From JALORV01 sp035429805 (GTDB lineage: Bacteria; Pseudomonadota; Gammaproteobacteria; Burkholderiales; Burkholderiaceae_F), in NCBI GenBank assembly GCA_035429805.1, contig DAOMFL010000100.1:1-11373 (forward strand): a DNA stretch of 11,373 nucleotides, given 5' to 3'. The position numbers and the translations under genes are program-made. A model generated the notes under the pieces. It saw only the letters and a list, made by a program, of their open reading frames with translations, did no database searches and had not been told where the DNA came from. Shown piece by piece: positions 1 to 7,469 of the stretch. The number at the start of each line of letters is the position of its first letter. Within the stretch, counting starts at the first letter, position 1.

Positions 1-488
1 ACGAGGCCTATTACCTGTACCGGCCCGAGAACGAGCGCGACTACGGGCAGGAGGCTATCGAGATCCTGCTGCAGGTGATGGAGAACAACCGCGACGATCT
101 CGTCGTGATCCTCGCCGGCTACAAGGACCGGATGGATACATTCTTCAAGTCCAACCCGGGCATGAGCTCGCGCATCGCGCACCACATCGACTTTCCCGAC
201 TACTCCGAGGGCGAGCTGATGCAGATCGCCGACAAGATGCTGGCGGGCCAGCACTACCGCTTCGGCGACGGCGCGGGCGCGGCCTTTGAGCGCTACCTCG
301 CGCAGCGCATGCAACAGCCGCACTTCGCCAACGCGCGCAGCGTCCGCAATGCGCTCGACCGCGCGCGGCTGCGCGCGGCTTCGCGCCTCTTTGCCGTGCA
401 CGACCGGGCGCTCACCGAATCGGACCTGACCACCATTGCTCCCGAGGACATCCTGGCGAGCCGCGTGTTCCAGGCTGCCAACAACTGA
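1..488 (+). CDS. cbbX: CbbX, red-type Rubisco activase (AAA+), 3' part only
   Basis: This is the C-terminal part (about 162 residues, reading from base 3) of CbbX, a hexameric AAA+ ATPase that remodels red-type Rubisco to release inhibitory sugar phosphates. The fragment opens inside the Walker B region with EAYYLYRPENERDYGQEA and continues with ILLQVMENNRDDLVVILAGY, both highly characteristic of CbbX. The segment GMSSRIAHHIDFPDY follows in the sensor/arginine-finger area, and then comes the helical C-terminal lid. The family is roughly 300 residues long, so the N-terminal half with Walker A lies left of the window. The stop at 486-488 is followed 10 bases later by the fructose bisphosphatase start, so the two are co-transcribed. 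CbbX serves form IC/ID Rubisco, so cbbL and cbbS are expected upstream. That expectation is inference. Identification is very secure. Confidence 0.95.
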   Translation, partial: EAYYLYRPENERDYGQEAIEILLQVMENNRDDLVVILAGYKDRMDTFFKSNPGMSSRIAHHIDFPDYSEGELMQIADKMLAGQHYRFGDGAGAAFERYLAQRMQQPHFANARSVRNALDRARLRAASRLFAVHDRALTESDLTTIAPEDILASRVFQAANN

Positions 489-498
489 CGGAATCCCC

Positions 499-1623
499 AT
501 GCCGCTGTCCAACCGACGCACCCTGACGCAGTACCTGATCGAGCAGCGCCGCCGTTTCCCGCAGGCGAGCGGGGCGCTGAATGCTCTGATCCTCGACGCT
601 GCGCTGGCGGCCAAGGCCATCGCGCGCGCGGTCGCCTACGGCGACCTCGGCGACCCAATGAGCCGCCAGCTCGTCGCGGCCGCGCAGTCGCACGCGCCGA
701 TCAACGTCCAGGGCGAGGTGCAGAAGCCCCTCGATGTGGTCAGCAACGAAATCTTCCTCCGCACGACCGAGTGGTCGGGGCATCTGGCGGGTATGGGCTC
801 CGAAGAGATGGACGAGCCGTATCAGATTCCCGCCCGGTACGCGCGCGGCCGCTACCTGCTGGTGTTCGATCCGCTCGACGGATCGAGCAACATCGACGTC
901 AATGTCGCGGTCGGCAGCATCTTCTCGATCCTGCGCGCGCCGCAGTCGGTCGTCGACTCCGGGCGCGATGTGACCGAGCAGGACTTCCTGCAGCCGGGGA
1001 CCGAGCAGGTTGCTGCGGGCTACGCGATCTACGGCCCCGCGACGATGCTGGTTCTCACGGTGGGCGACGGCGTCGCCGGCTTCACGCTCGACCCGAGCCT
1101 CGGCGAGTTCAAGCTGACGCACCCGGACATCCGCGTGCCGGCCGACACCCAGGAGTTCGCGATCAACACCAGCAACAGCCGCTTCTGGGAGTCGCCGATC
1201 AAGCGCTACGTCGACGAGTGCCTGGCCGGCAAGACGGGTGTGCGCGGCAAGGACTTCAACATGCGCTGGATCGCCAGCATGGTGGCCGAGGCGCACCGCA
1301 TCCTGATGCGCGGCGGTGTCTTCATGTACCCGCGCGACACCAAGGATCCAAGCAAGCCCGGGCGCCTGCGTCTGCTCTACGAAGCCAATCCGATCGGCTT
1401 CGTCATGGAGCAGGCGGGTGGCCGCGCCAGCACCGGCCGCGACCCGGTGCTCGGTGTCAGGCCGGAAAAGCTGCACCAGCGCATCGGTCTGGTGTTCGGC
1501 TCGAAGAACGAGGTCGAGCGGATCGAACGCTATCACCGCGAATTCGACGAAGGCACGGACAAGCCGTACAGCTCGCCGCTCTTCAATGAGCGGTCGCTGT
1601 ATCGCCCCGAAGCACTGACCTGA
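499..1623 (+). CDS. cbbF: Class I fructose-1,6-bisphosphatase
   Basis: This 374-residue enzyme hydrolyses fructose 1,6-bisphosphate to fructose 6-phosphate in the cytoplasm, a regeneration step of the Calvin cycle. The class I signature DPLDGSSNIDVNVAVGS starts at residue 124, with metal ligands D124 and D127. The upstream acidic pair E102-E103 (GSEEMDE) and the substrate-binding segment NTSNSRFWE are also present. I chose ATG 499 because it gives a family-like N-terminus (MPLSNRRTLTQYLIEQ) and follows the cbbX stop by 10 bases with a weak GGA at 490-492. The reading frame is open further upstream to 436, but that would overlap cbbX. The protein is somewhat longer than the roughly 330 residues of housekeeping FBPases, in keeping with operon-encoded CbbF proteins. 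Whether it also acts on sedoheptulose bisphosphate cannot be read from the sequence. The generic name fbp would be equally acceptable. Confidence 0.95.
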   Translation: MPLSNRRTLTQYLIEQRRRFPQASGALNALILDAALAAKAIARAVAYGDLGDPMSRQLVAAAQSHAPINVQGEVQKPLDVVSNEIFLRTTEWSGHLAGMGSEEMDEPYQIPARYARGRYLLVFDPLDGSSNIDVNVAVGSIFSILRAPQSVVDSGRDVTEQDFLQPGTEQVAAGYAIYGPATMLVLTVGDGVAGFTLDPSLGEFKLTHPDIRVPADTQEFAINTSNSRFWESPIKRYVDECLAGKTGVRGKDFNMRWIASMVAEAHRILMRGGVFMYPRDTKDPSKPGRLRLLYEANPIGFVMEQAGGRASTGRDPVLGVRPEKLHQRIGLVFGSKNEVERIERYHREFDEGTDKPYSSPLFNERSLYRPEALT

Positions 1624-1651
1624 GCGCAGGCGACAAGACCAAGATCATTGA

Positions 1652-1656
1652 GGGAG
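1652..1656 (+). promoter_or_regulatory. Ribosome binding site fixing the TTG start of phosphoribulokinase
   Basis: GGGAG at 1652-1656 lies 7 bases before TTG 1664. No ATG or GTG nearby gives the conserved N-terminus that runs into the P-loop, so this site supports the TTG start. Confidence 0.7.
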
Positions 1657-1663
1657 AACCCAG

Positions 1664-2539
1664 TTGTCCAAGAAGCACCCGATCATCGCCGTCACCGGCT
1701 CGTCTGGCGCCGGCACTACCACGGTGATGCAGAGTTTCCAGCACATCTTCCGGCGCGAAGGCATCAAGGCGCAGATCGTCGAAGGCGACTCGTTCCATCG
1801 CTTCAACCGCATGGAAATGCGCGCGAACATGAAGGAGGCCGAGGCCAAGGGCAACAAGCACTACTCGCACTTCGGTCCGTACTCCAACCTGCTCGAGGAG
1901 CTTGAAGCGTTGTTCAAGGGGTACGGCGAGAATGGTTCGGGCCGTGTGCGCAAGTACGTGCACGACGCCGGCGAGGCCGCGGAGCACGGCGTCGAGCCCG
2001 GCAATTTCACCGCCTGGAAGGACATCCAGACGGATTCGGACCTGATGTTCTACGAGGGCCTGCACGGCGCCTACGTCGACGGGAAGATCAACGTCGCGCG
2101 GCACGTCGACCTGCTGGTCGGCGTCGTGCCGATCATCAACCTCGAGTGGATCCAGAAGCTGCACCGCGACAAGAAGATGCGCGGCTACTCGCAGGAGGCG
2201 GTGGTCGACACAATCCTGCGGCGCATGCCGGACTACGTGAATCACATCTGCCCGCAGTTCGGTGTCACGCACGTGAACTTCCAGCGTGTGCCGACGGTGG
2301 ACACGTCCAATCCCTTCATCGCGCGCGATATCCCTAGCGCTGACGAGAGCATGGTGATCATCCGTTTCGCGAACCCGAAGGGGATCGACTTTCCGTACCT
2401 GCTTTCGATGCTGCACGACTCGGCGATGACGCGGCCCAACACGATCATCATTCCCGGCGGCAAGATGGGCCTGGCGATGCAGTTCATCTTCACGCCGATG
2501 ATCCTGCGCCTGATGGACCTGAAGCGCCGCACGCACTAG
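1664..2539 (+). CDS. cbbP: Phosphoribulokinase (bacterial class I)
   Basis: This 291-residue enzyme phosphorylates ribulose 5-phosphate with ATP to give ribulose 1,5-bisphosphate, the Rubisco substrate. The P-loop AVTGSSGAGTTT covers residues 9-20 and has Thr where most kinases have Lys, which is normal for bacterial phosphoribulokinases. D42 in GDSFHR matches the known catalytic base, and E131 in FYEGLHGAY matches the Walker B-type acid; both numbers agree with the well-studied Rhodobacter enzyme. RRMPDYVNHICPQF and the C-terminal TIIIPGGKMGLAMQFI are also family hallmarks. Translation starts at TTG 1664 behind a good ribosome binding site, 40 bases after the bisphosphatase stop. The length is standard for the octameric bacterial form. 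The rare start codon may lower its translation relative to neighbours, which is inference. Confidence 0.96.
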   Translation: MSKKHPIIAVTGSSGAGTTTVMQSFQHIFRREGIKAQIVEGDSFHRFNRMEMRANMKEAEAKGNKHYSHFGPYSNLLEELEALFKGYGENGSGRVRKYVHDAGEAAEHGVEPGNFTAWKDIQTDSDLMFYEGLHGAYVDGKINVARHVDLLVGVVPIINLEWIQKLHRDKKMRGYSQEAVVDTILRRMPDYVNHICPQFGVTHVNFQRVPTVDTSNPFIARDIPSADESMVIIRFANPKGIDFPYLLSMLHDSAMTRPNTIIIPGGKMGLAMQFIFTPMILRLMDLKRRTH

Positions 2540-2549
2540 GACCAGACCC

Positions 2550-4583
2550 ATGAATGCGACACCTTCGGCGGCCGAACGTCGCCGCAATGCCAACGCGCTC
2601 CGCTTCCTTGCAATCGATGCCGTAGAGGCTGCGAAATCCGGTCACCCCGGTATGCCGATGGGCATGGCCGACATCGCCGAGGTCCTTTGGCGCGACCACC
2701 TGAAGCACGACCCCGCGCAGCCGCGCTGGGCCGACCGCGACCGCTTCGTTCTTTCCAATGGTCACGGCTCGATGCTGCTCTATGCGGCCCTGCACCTGAC
2801 CGGCTATGACCTGCCACTCGAGGAACTCAAGCGCTTCCGGCAACTGCATTCGAAGACGCCAGGGCACCCGGAGACCGGCCTCACGCCGGGCGTGGAGACG
2901 ACCACCGGCCCGCTCGGGCAGGGGCTCGCCAACGCGGTCGGCATGGCGCTCGCCGAGAAGCTGCTCGCCGCCGAGTTCAACCGGCCGGGCCTGCCGATCG
3001 TCGATCACCGAACCTACGTGTTCCTGGGCGACGGCTGCCTGATGGAAGGCGTCAGCCACGAGGTGTGTTCGCTCGCCGGCGTGTGGAAGCTCGGCAAGCT
3101 CATCTGTTTCTACGACGACAACGGCATCTCGATCGATGGGCACGTGACGGGCTGGTTCGGCGACGACACGGCGGCGCGCTTCCGTGCGTACGGCTGGAAC
3201 GTTGTCGGGCCCATCGATGGACACGATGCCGCGATGGTGGACCAGGCGATCCGCATCGCGCACAGCAACACGGACGCGCCGACACTGGTGATCTGCCGCA
3301 CGACGATCGGCTGGGGCGCGCCGAAGATGGCCGGCATGCACGAAGTCCACGGCGCGCCGCTGGGTGCCGAGGAAGCGAAGGCCACGCGCGCTGCGCTCGG
3401 ATGGGAGCACGGAGCCTTCGAGGTGCCGGCCGACGTGCGCGCTGCCTGGGATGCGCGCGCCGCAGGCCGCGCTGCCCGCGGCGCGTGGGACGCCCTGTTC
3501 GCACGGTATCGCGCGCAGCACCCGGTCGAAGCGGCCGCATTCGAGCGGCGAATGCGGGGCGAACTGCCGGCCGACTGGGCCGGAACGGTCGGTGCGCTGA
3601 ACGAGCAGGCGCGAGGCATCACGTCAGCGACGGCGACGCGAAAGTCCTCGCAGCAGGCTCTTGAAAAGCTGGTGCCCGCGGTTCCCGAACTGTTCGGGGG
3701 CTCTGCCGACCTGACCTGGTCGAACCTCACGGCGGCCAAGGCTTCGCGCGCGCTCGGCTCGGACGGCGGCAACTATGTCCACTACGGCGTGCGCGAGTTC
3801 GGCATGGCCTCGATCATGAACGGCGTCGCCCTGCACGGTGGCTTCATTCCGTACGGCGGCACGTTTGCGGTGTTTTCCGACTACGCGCGCTCCGGCATCC
3901 GCATGAGTGCGCTGATGAAGCAGCGTGTCGTCTACGTGCTGACGCACGATTCGATCGGCCTCGGAGAAGACGGACCGACGCATCAGCCGGTCGAGCATGC
4001 GACCGCGCTGCGGGCGATTCCGAACCTCGATGTCTGGCGTCCCTGCGACGGTGCCGAGACGGCCGTCGCCTGGCGCTGCGCGCTCGAGCGCGTCGACGGG
4101 CCGACCGTGCTGCTGCTGTCGCGCCAGAACTTGCCGCAGCTGGTGCGCGACGATGCCGCGCAGGCCGGCATGGCCGCGGGCGGCTATGTGGTCTCCGAGG
4201 CCGCGAGCGGGGCCGCGGAGGCAGTGATCCTCGCGACGGGTTCGGAGGTGGCGATCGCGCTCGACGCACAGAAACTGCTCGCGGCGCGCGGCGTCGCCGC
4301 GCGTGTCGTGTCGATGCCATCGACGACGCGCTTCGATCGGCAGTCGCCGGCCTACCAGCGCAGTGTCCTGCCCCCCGGCCTGCCGCGTGTCGCGGTCGAG
4401 GCGGCGCACCCCGACTTCTGGCGCAAGTACGTCGGACTTGAAGGGAGGGTCATCGGACTCGCCGGTTTCGGTGAGTCAGCTCCGGCGGCGGCCCTTTATG
4501 AGCACTTCGGGCTAACCGCCAATGCCGTGGCCGAGGCCACAGCGGCGCTGGTCATGCGCTCCGACCAGCCGCAGGCGGCCTGA
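2550..4583 (+). CDS. cbbT: Transketolase
   Basis: This 677-residue thiamine-diphosphate enzyme transfers two-carbon units between sugar phosphates and supplies pentose phosphates for ribulose bisphosphate regeneration. The N-terminal substrate-site segment AAKSGHPGMPMGMA is present. The ThDP/metal motif runs from GDG (residues 160-162) to N191 in YDDNGISIDG. The catalytic glutamate is E416 in VREFGMA, and the pyrimidine domain carries LGEDGPTHQPVEH (about 471-483). The usual C-terminal domain follows, including ATGSEVAIAL. The length is typical of bacterial transketolases. ATG 2550 follows the kinase stop by 10 bases, and its AGGA site (2538-2541) overlaps that stop, which points to translational coupling. 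The name cbbT reflects the operon context; by sequence alone it is a general TktA-type enzyme. Confidence 0.96.
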   Translation: MNATPSAAERRRNANALRFLAIDAVEAAKSGHPGMPMGMADIAEVLWRDHLKHDPAQPRWADRDRFVLSNGHGSMLLYAALHLTGYDLPLEELKRFRQLHSKTPGHPETGLTPGVETTTGPLGQGLANAVGMALAEKLLAAEFNRPGLPIVDHRTYVFLGDGCLMEGVSHEVCSLAGVWKLGKLICFYDDNGISIDGHVTGWFGDDTAARFRAYGWNVVGPIDGHDAAMVDQAIRIAHSNTDAPTLVICRTTIGWGAPKMAGMHEVHGAPLGAEEAKATRAALGWEHGAFEVPADVRAAWDARAAGRAARGAWDALFARYRAQHPVEAAAFERRMRGELPADWAGTVGALNEQARGITSATATRKSSQQALEKLVPAVPELFGGSADLTWSNLTAAKASRALGSDGGNYVHYGVREFGMASIMNGVALHGGFIPYGGTFAVFSDYARSGIRMSALMKQRVVYVLTHDSIGLGEDGPTHQPVEHATALRAIPNLDVWRPCDGAETAVAWRCALERVDGPTVLLLSRQNLPQLVRDDAAQAGMAAGGYVVSEAASGAAEAVILATGSEVAIALDAQKLLAARGVAARVVSMPSTTRFDRQSPAYQRSVLPPGLPRVAVEAAHPDFWRKYVGLEGRVIGLAGFGESAPAAALYEHFGLTANAVAEATAALVMRSDQPQAA

Positions 4584-4594
4584 GGCGCTGCGTC

Positions 4595-5143
4595 ATGGCT
4601 GCTCATTCGGCCCCCGTTGAGTTCGGGTCTATCGCACCAGACTTCGAACTGCCCGGAGTATGCGGCCAGGTCTGGACGCGTGATGCAGTGCTCGGGCCCC
4701 ACGGGCTGCTCGTGATGTTCATCTGCAACCACTGCCCGTACGTTCAGGCGGTGCTCGACCGCATCGTCCGCGATGCACGCGAACTGCAGGCGGAGGGCAT
4801 TGGAGTCGTCGCGATCAGCAGCAACGACGCTGATGCCTATCCCGAGGATTCGTTCGACAACATGCGCCGGCTGTGGCGCGAAAAGGCACTGCCGTTTCCC
4901 TATCTGTACGACGCGTCGCAGGCCGTGGCGCGCGCTTACGGGGCAGCCTGCACGCCCGACTTCTTCGGCTACAACCGTGAACTGCAGCTGCAGTACCGCG
5001 GACGCCTTGACGCCTCGGGCCGCCAGCCCGCGCCGGCCGACGCCAGGCGCGAACTGCGCGACGCGATGCTGATGGTGGCGAAGACCGGGCGCGGACCGGT
5101 CGAGCAGACGCCGAGCGTCGGCTGCTCGATCAAGTGGCGATGA
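4595..5143 (+). CDS. Peroxiredoxin-like / thioredoxin-fold protein with CNHC motif
   Basis: This 182-residue cytoplasmic protein has the AhpC/TSA-type thioredoxin fold and resembles the subgroup often called PRX_like1. The opening FGSIAPDFELPGV is peroxiredoxin-like. The key segment FICNHCPYVQAV holds a CXXC-type pair, C44 and C47. VVAISSNDADAYPEDSFDNM and the C-terminal GCSIKWR are also typical of this subgroup, and a third conserved-looking cysteine sits in TPSVGCSIKW. There is no signal peptide, so it should act in the cytoplasm, unlike TlpA-type thiol proteins. Its start is 12 bases after the transketolase stop, with GAGG at 4582-4585 overlapping that stop, so it belongs to the cbb operon. 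The biochemical role of this subgroup is poorly defined. A thiol-dependent redox function, perhaps protecting or tuning Calvin-cycle enzymes, is inference from context. Confidence 0.82.
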   Translation: MAAHSAPVEFGSIAPDFELPGVCGQVWTRDAVLGPHGLLVMFICNHCPYVQAVLDRIVRDARELQAEGIGVVAISSNDADAYPEDSFDNMRRLWREKALPFPYLYDASQAVARAYGAACTPDFFGYNRELQLQYRGRLDASGRQPAPADARRELRDAMLMVAKTGRGPVEQTPSVGCSIKWR

Positions 5144-5180
5144 AGCAGCCGCGGTCGCCGCGGCCGGGCGTGGCAACCCG

Positions 5181-5984
5181 GTGAGGCAACTGCGCGCGCT
5201 GATCTTTGATGTCGATGGCACGCTGGCCGAGACCGAACGGGACGGCCATCGTCGCGCTTTCAATGCCGCATTCGAGGAACTTAGCCTGCCCTGGCACTGG
5301 GATGCCGAATCGTATGGCCCGTTGCTGGAGATCACGGGCGGCAAGGAGCGGCTGAGGCACTACGCGCGGCGACGCGGCTTCGAGCCTGGCGGCGAGCTCG
5401 ATGCGCTCATCGCGCGCCTGCACCGCGCGAAGACCCGGCACTTTCTTGCCTTCCTGTCCGGCGGTGGTGTCGGGTTGCGGCCTGGCGTGGCGCGACTGCT
5501 GCGCGAGGCGCGCGCCAGCCGGCTGCGGCTCGCCATTGCGACGACCACGACGCCCGACAACGTGACGATGCTCCTGGACTGCACGCTCGGTGCCGGCGCC
5601 TCCCGCTTGTTCGAGGTCGTAGGCGCGGGTGATGTCGTGGCGGCGAAGAAACCTGCGCCCGACATCTACCAATGGGTCCTGCAGCGAATGGAACTGGCTC
5701 CCGAGCACTGCATCGCGATCGAGGATTCGGCTGCGGGACTTCGGTCCGCGAGTGCGGCGGGCCTGGCGACGCTGGTCACGCACAACCATTACACGCAGCA
5801 ACACGACTTTGGCGGGGCACTGGCTGTGCTCGACGGCCTCGGCGAGCCTGACCGACCAGCCCGTGGTCGCGTCGGCGAGATTCCGTGGCGCGGTGTTGTC
5901 GATGTCGACCAGATCGAGACCTGGGCACGAACGGCGCGGGTCGGTGGACAGCGCAGGTTGACTGAACGCGAAGACGCCCGCTGA
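5181..5984 (+). CDS. cbbY: CbbY-type HAD phosphatase (xylulose-1,5-bisphosphate phosphatase)
   Basis: This 267-residue haloacid dehalogenase-family phosphatase is the likely CbbY, which dephosphorylates xylulose 1,5-bisphosphate, a misfire product that inhibits red-type Rubisco. HAD motif I, IFDVDGTLAETERDGHR, gives nucleophile D10 and acid/base D12; the LAETERDGHRRAFN continuation is typical of CbbY. Motif II lies in LAIATTTTPDNV, the motif III lysine in AAKKPAPDIY, and the motif IV acids in IAIEDSAAGLRSA. A cap domain sits between motifs I and II. The start is GTG 5181, with no strong ribosome binding site; it is chosen because the next codons lead straight into motif I. The C-terminus extends about 20 residues past the usual family end, with a charged tail. 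Its place at the operon end pairs it functionally with CbbX. Confidence 0.9.
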   Translation: MRQLRALIFDVDGTLAETERDGHRRAFNAAFEELSLPWHWDAESYGPLLEITGGKERLRHYARRRGFEPGGELDALIARLHRAKTRHFLAFLSGGGVGLRPGVARLLREARASRLRLAIATTTTPDNVTMLLDCTLGAGASRLFEVVGAGDVVAAKKPAPDIYQWVLQRMELAPEHCIAIEDSAAGLRSASAAGLATLVTHNHYTQQHDFGGALAVLDGLGEPDRPARGRVGEIPWRGVVDVDQIETWARTARVGGQRRLTEREDAR

Positions 5985-6041
5985 CGAAGCCGCGCGGGCG
6001 CATCCCGCTGGCCGCGCTTCCTGTCGGCATAACGCCACGGC

Positions 6042-6064
6042 CGGCGCACATTAGCGCCGATTTG
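6042..6064 (+). terminator. Weak candidate intrinsic terminator after the cbb operon
   Basis: CGGCGC (6042-6047) and GCGCCG (6054-6059) form a perfect 6-bp stem around the loop ACATTA, followed by ATTTG. The U tract is short, so termination may be inefficient. The position, between cbbY and a gene with its own promoter-like element, fits. Confidence 0.3.
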
Positions 6065-6110
6065 TGACTGCGCGAGTGCGGGCGCTCACCACACCGGCGA
6101 GCGCGCGCCC

Positions 6111-6116
6111 CATAAT
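6111..6116 (+). promoter_or_regulatory. Candidate -10 element for the exporter genes
   Basis: CATAAT (5 of 6 bases of the sigma-70 consensus) ends 11 bases before ATG 6128, so transcription would begin about 4-6 bases before the start codon. That would give a nearly leaderless mRNA, consistent with the absence of a Shine-Dalgarno sequence before this ATG. I see no good -35 box 16-18 bases upstream. Confidence 0.42.
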
Positions 6117-6127
6117 GCGCCTCGCCC

Positions 6128-7387
6128 ATGGCCGACCAGCCCAAACAACTCTTCCGACAAGAGGCGATCGACGCGCAGCGCGAGAAACTGCTGGGCGAGG
6201 TCTCCCTGGCCCGTCCGGTTCCGCTGTCGGTCTTCACCGTGCTCGCCCTGGCTTTCGCAGTGGCGCTGGTCGGGTTTTCGATCTGGGGCGAATACGCGCG
6301 GCGTGAGCGTGTCGACGGTTTTCTGGCACTGGATGCTGGGGCGGCACGCATCCTGGCGCCGGAGGTGGGCACGGTGGTTGAATTGCTGGCGAATGAAGGC
6401 GACGAAGTCGAGGCCGGCCAGCCGCTGATTCGCCTGTCGTTCGAGCGCGGCACGGCGTCGGGCGTCACGTCAGGGGAACTGGTCCAGCGCGAGATCGCCG
6501 AGCGTCGCCTGGTACTCGAACGTGAGCAGCAGCAGGTGAAGCAACTGGGGCACCAGCAGGGCGATGCGCTGCGTCGCAAGATCGCGGATCTCGAGCACGA
6601 GCTCGCCCAGTTCGACGTCGAGATCAAGGCACAGCAGAGCCGGCTGGCGTCCTCGCGCAACGAGTTCCAGCGCGCCGAGGAACTGTTCAAGGAGAAGTTC
6701 TATTCCGAGTCCAAGCTGATCGAATTCCGCAACAACGTTCTCGACCAGCAGGTCAAGGTCGAGGCTCTGAAGCGCCAGCGCGCCGGCGTCGAACGCGAAC
6801 TTTCGGCGGCGCGCGCGGAGGAACCGGCGATCCAGCTCAGAACGCAGACGGCGCTCGAGCAGATCCGCCGGCAGGCGAGCGAACTGCAGCAGGGCAGCGT
6901 GCAGGAGGAAGCCAAGCGCGAGAACGTGATTCGCGCTCCGGTGGCCGGGATCCTGACGAATATCGCACCGGCCCGCGGTGAAACCGTTGCCGAAAGCGCC
7001 CCGCTGGCCGTGGTCGTGCCGAAGGGCAGCGGCCTGCATGCGCAACTGCTGGTGCCGACACGCGCAATCGGCTTTGTGCAGCCGGGCCAGGAAGTGGTGC
7101 TGCGCTACGACGCGTTTCCGTTCCAGCGCTTCGGGCAGTACAGGGGCACGGTCGAGCGAGTCAGCCGCACTGTGTGGTCGCCGGGCGAGAAGGTCGGGCC
7201 GCTGCCGGTGAAGGAACCGGTGTACCGCGTCGACGTCAGGCTCGACTCGCAGGTCGTCACTGCCGGCGATCAGAAGCTGCCGCTGCGCTCCGGGATGATG
7301 GTCAACGCCGACATCCTGCAGGAGCGGCGCAAGGTCTGGGAGTGGGTGTTCGAGCCGGTGCTGTCGCTCAAGCAGAGGCTGCAATGA
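6128..7387 (+). CDS. HlyD-family periplasmic adaptor (membrane fusion protein) of a peptide exporter
   Basis: This 419-residue protein should link an inner-membrane ABC exporter to an outer-membrane channel. A short cytoplasmic N-terminus is followed by one membrane segment at residues 33-53 (LSVFTVLALAFAVALVGFSIW). The first half of a lipoyl-like domain follows (about 72-106, with LLANEGDEVEAGQPLIRL). A long Gln/Glu/Arg-rich coiled-coil hairpin covers about 115-262. The second lipoyl half starts near residue 266 (NVIRAPVAGILTNIAPARGE), and a beta-barrel region with VLRYDAFPFQRFGQYRGTV precedes the C-terminus. This layout matches adaptors of bacteriocin and double-glycine peptide exporters. 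The short distance to a C39 ABC transporter gene confirms the pairing. The mRNA leader looks very short. No TolC-like partner is encoded here, so a housekeeping one is presumably used (inference). Confidence 0.9.
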   Translation: MADQPKQLFRQEAIDAQREKLLGEVSLARPVPLSVFTVLALAFAVALVGFSIWGEYARRERVDGFLALDAGAARILAPEVGTVVELLANEGDEVEAGQPLIRLSFERGTASGVTSGELVQREIAERRLVLEREQQQVKQLGHQQGDALRRKIADLEHELAQFDVEIKAQQSRLASSRNEFQRAEELFKEKFYSESKLIEFRNNVLDQQVKVEALKRQRAGVERELSAARAEEPAIQLRTQTALEQIRRQASELQQGSVQEEAKRENVIRAPVAGILTNIAPARGETVAESAPLAVVVPKGSGLHAQLLVPTRAIGFVQPGQEVVLRYDAFPFQRFGQYRGTVERVSRTVWSPGEKVGPLPVKEPVYRVDVRLDSQVVTAGDQKLPLRSGMMVNADILQERRKVWEWVFEPVLSLKQRLQ

Positions 7388-7455
7388 TGCCGGTGCCCGA
7401 CCGAAACCTTGTGGTCGATGCGGTTCGCTCGCTGACGCTCCCCCTGGGCCGTGGT

Positions 7456-7462
7456 GAAGGGG
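7456..7462 (+). promoter_or_regulatory. Ribosome binding site for the C39 ABC transporter
   Basis: GAAGGGG at 7456-7462 lies 7 bases before GTG 7470 and supports this start over GTG 7485 and ATG 7491. Confidence 0.55.
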
Positions 7463-7469
7463 CTTCGTC

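Noticed and set aside
412..1536. 374-codon open frame on the minus strand opposite the bisphosphatase
   Set aside because: It mirrors the bisphosphatase coding frame, shows no recognisable motif, and is a GC-bias shadow.
5968..6007. GC-rich dyads right after cbbY as a terminator
   Set aside because: GCCCGC/GCGGGC and GCGGG/CCCGC arms are present but no T-rich tract follows, and similar short dyads are frequent in this GC-rich sequence.
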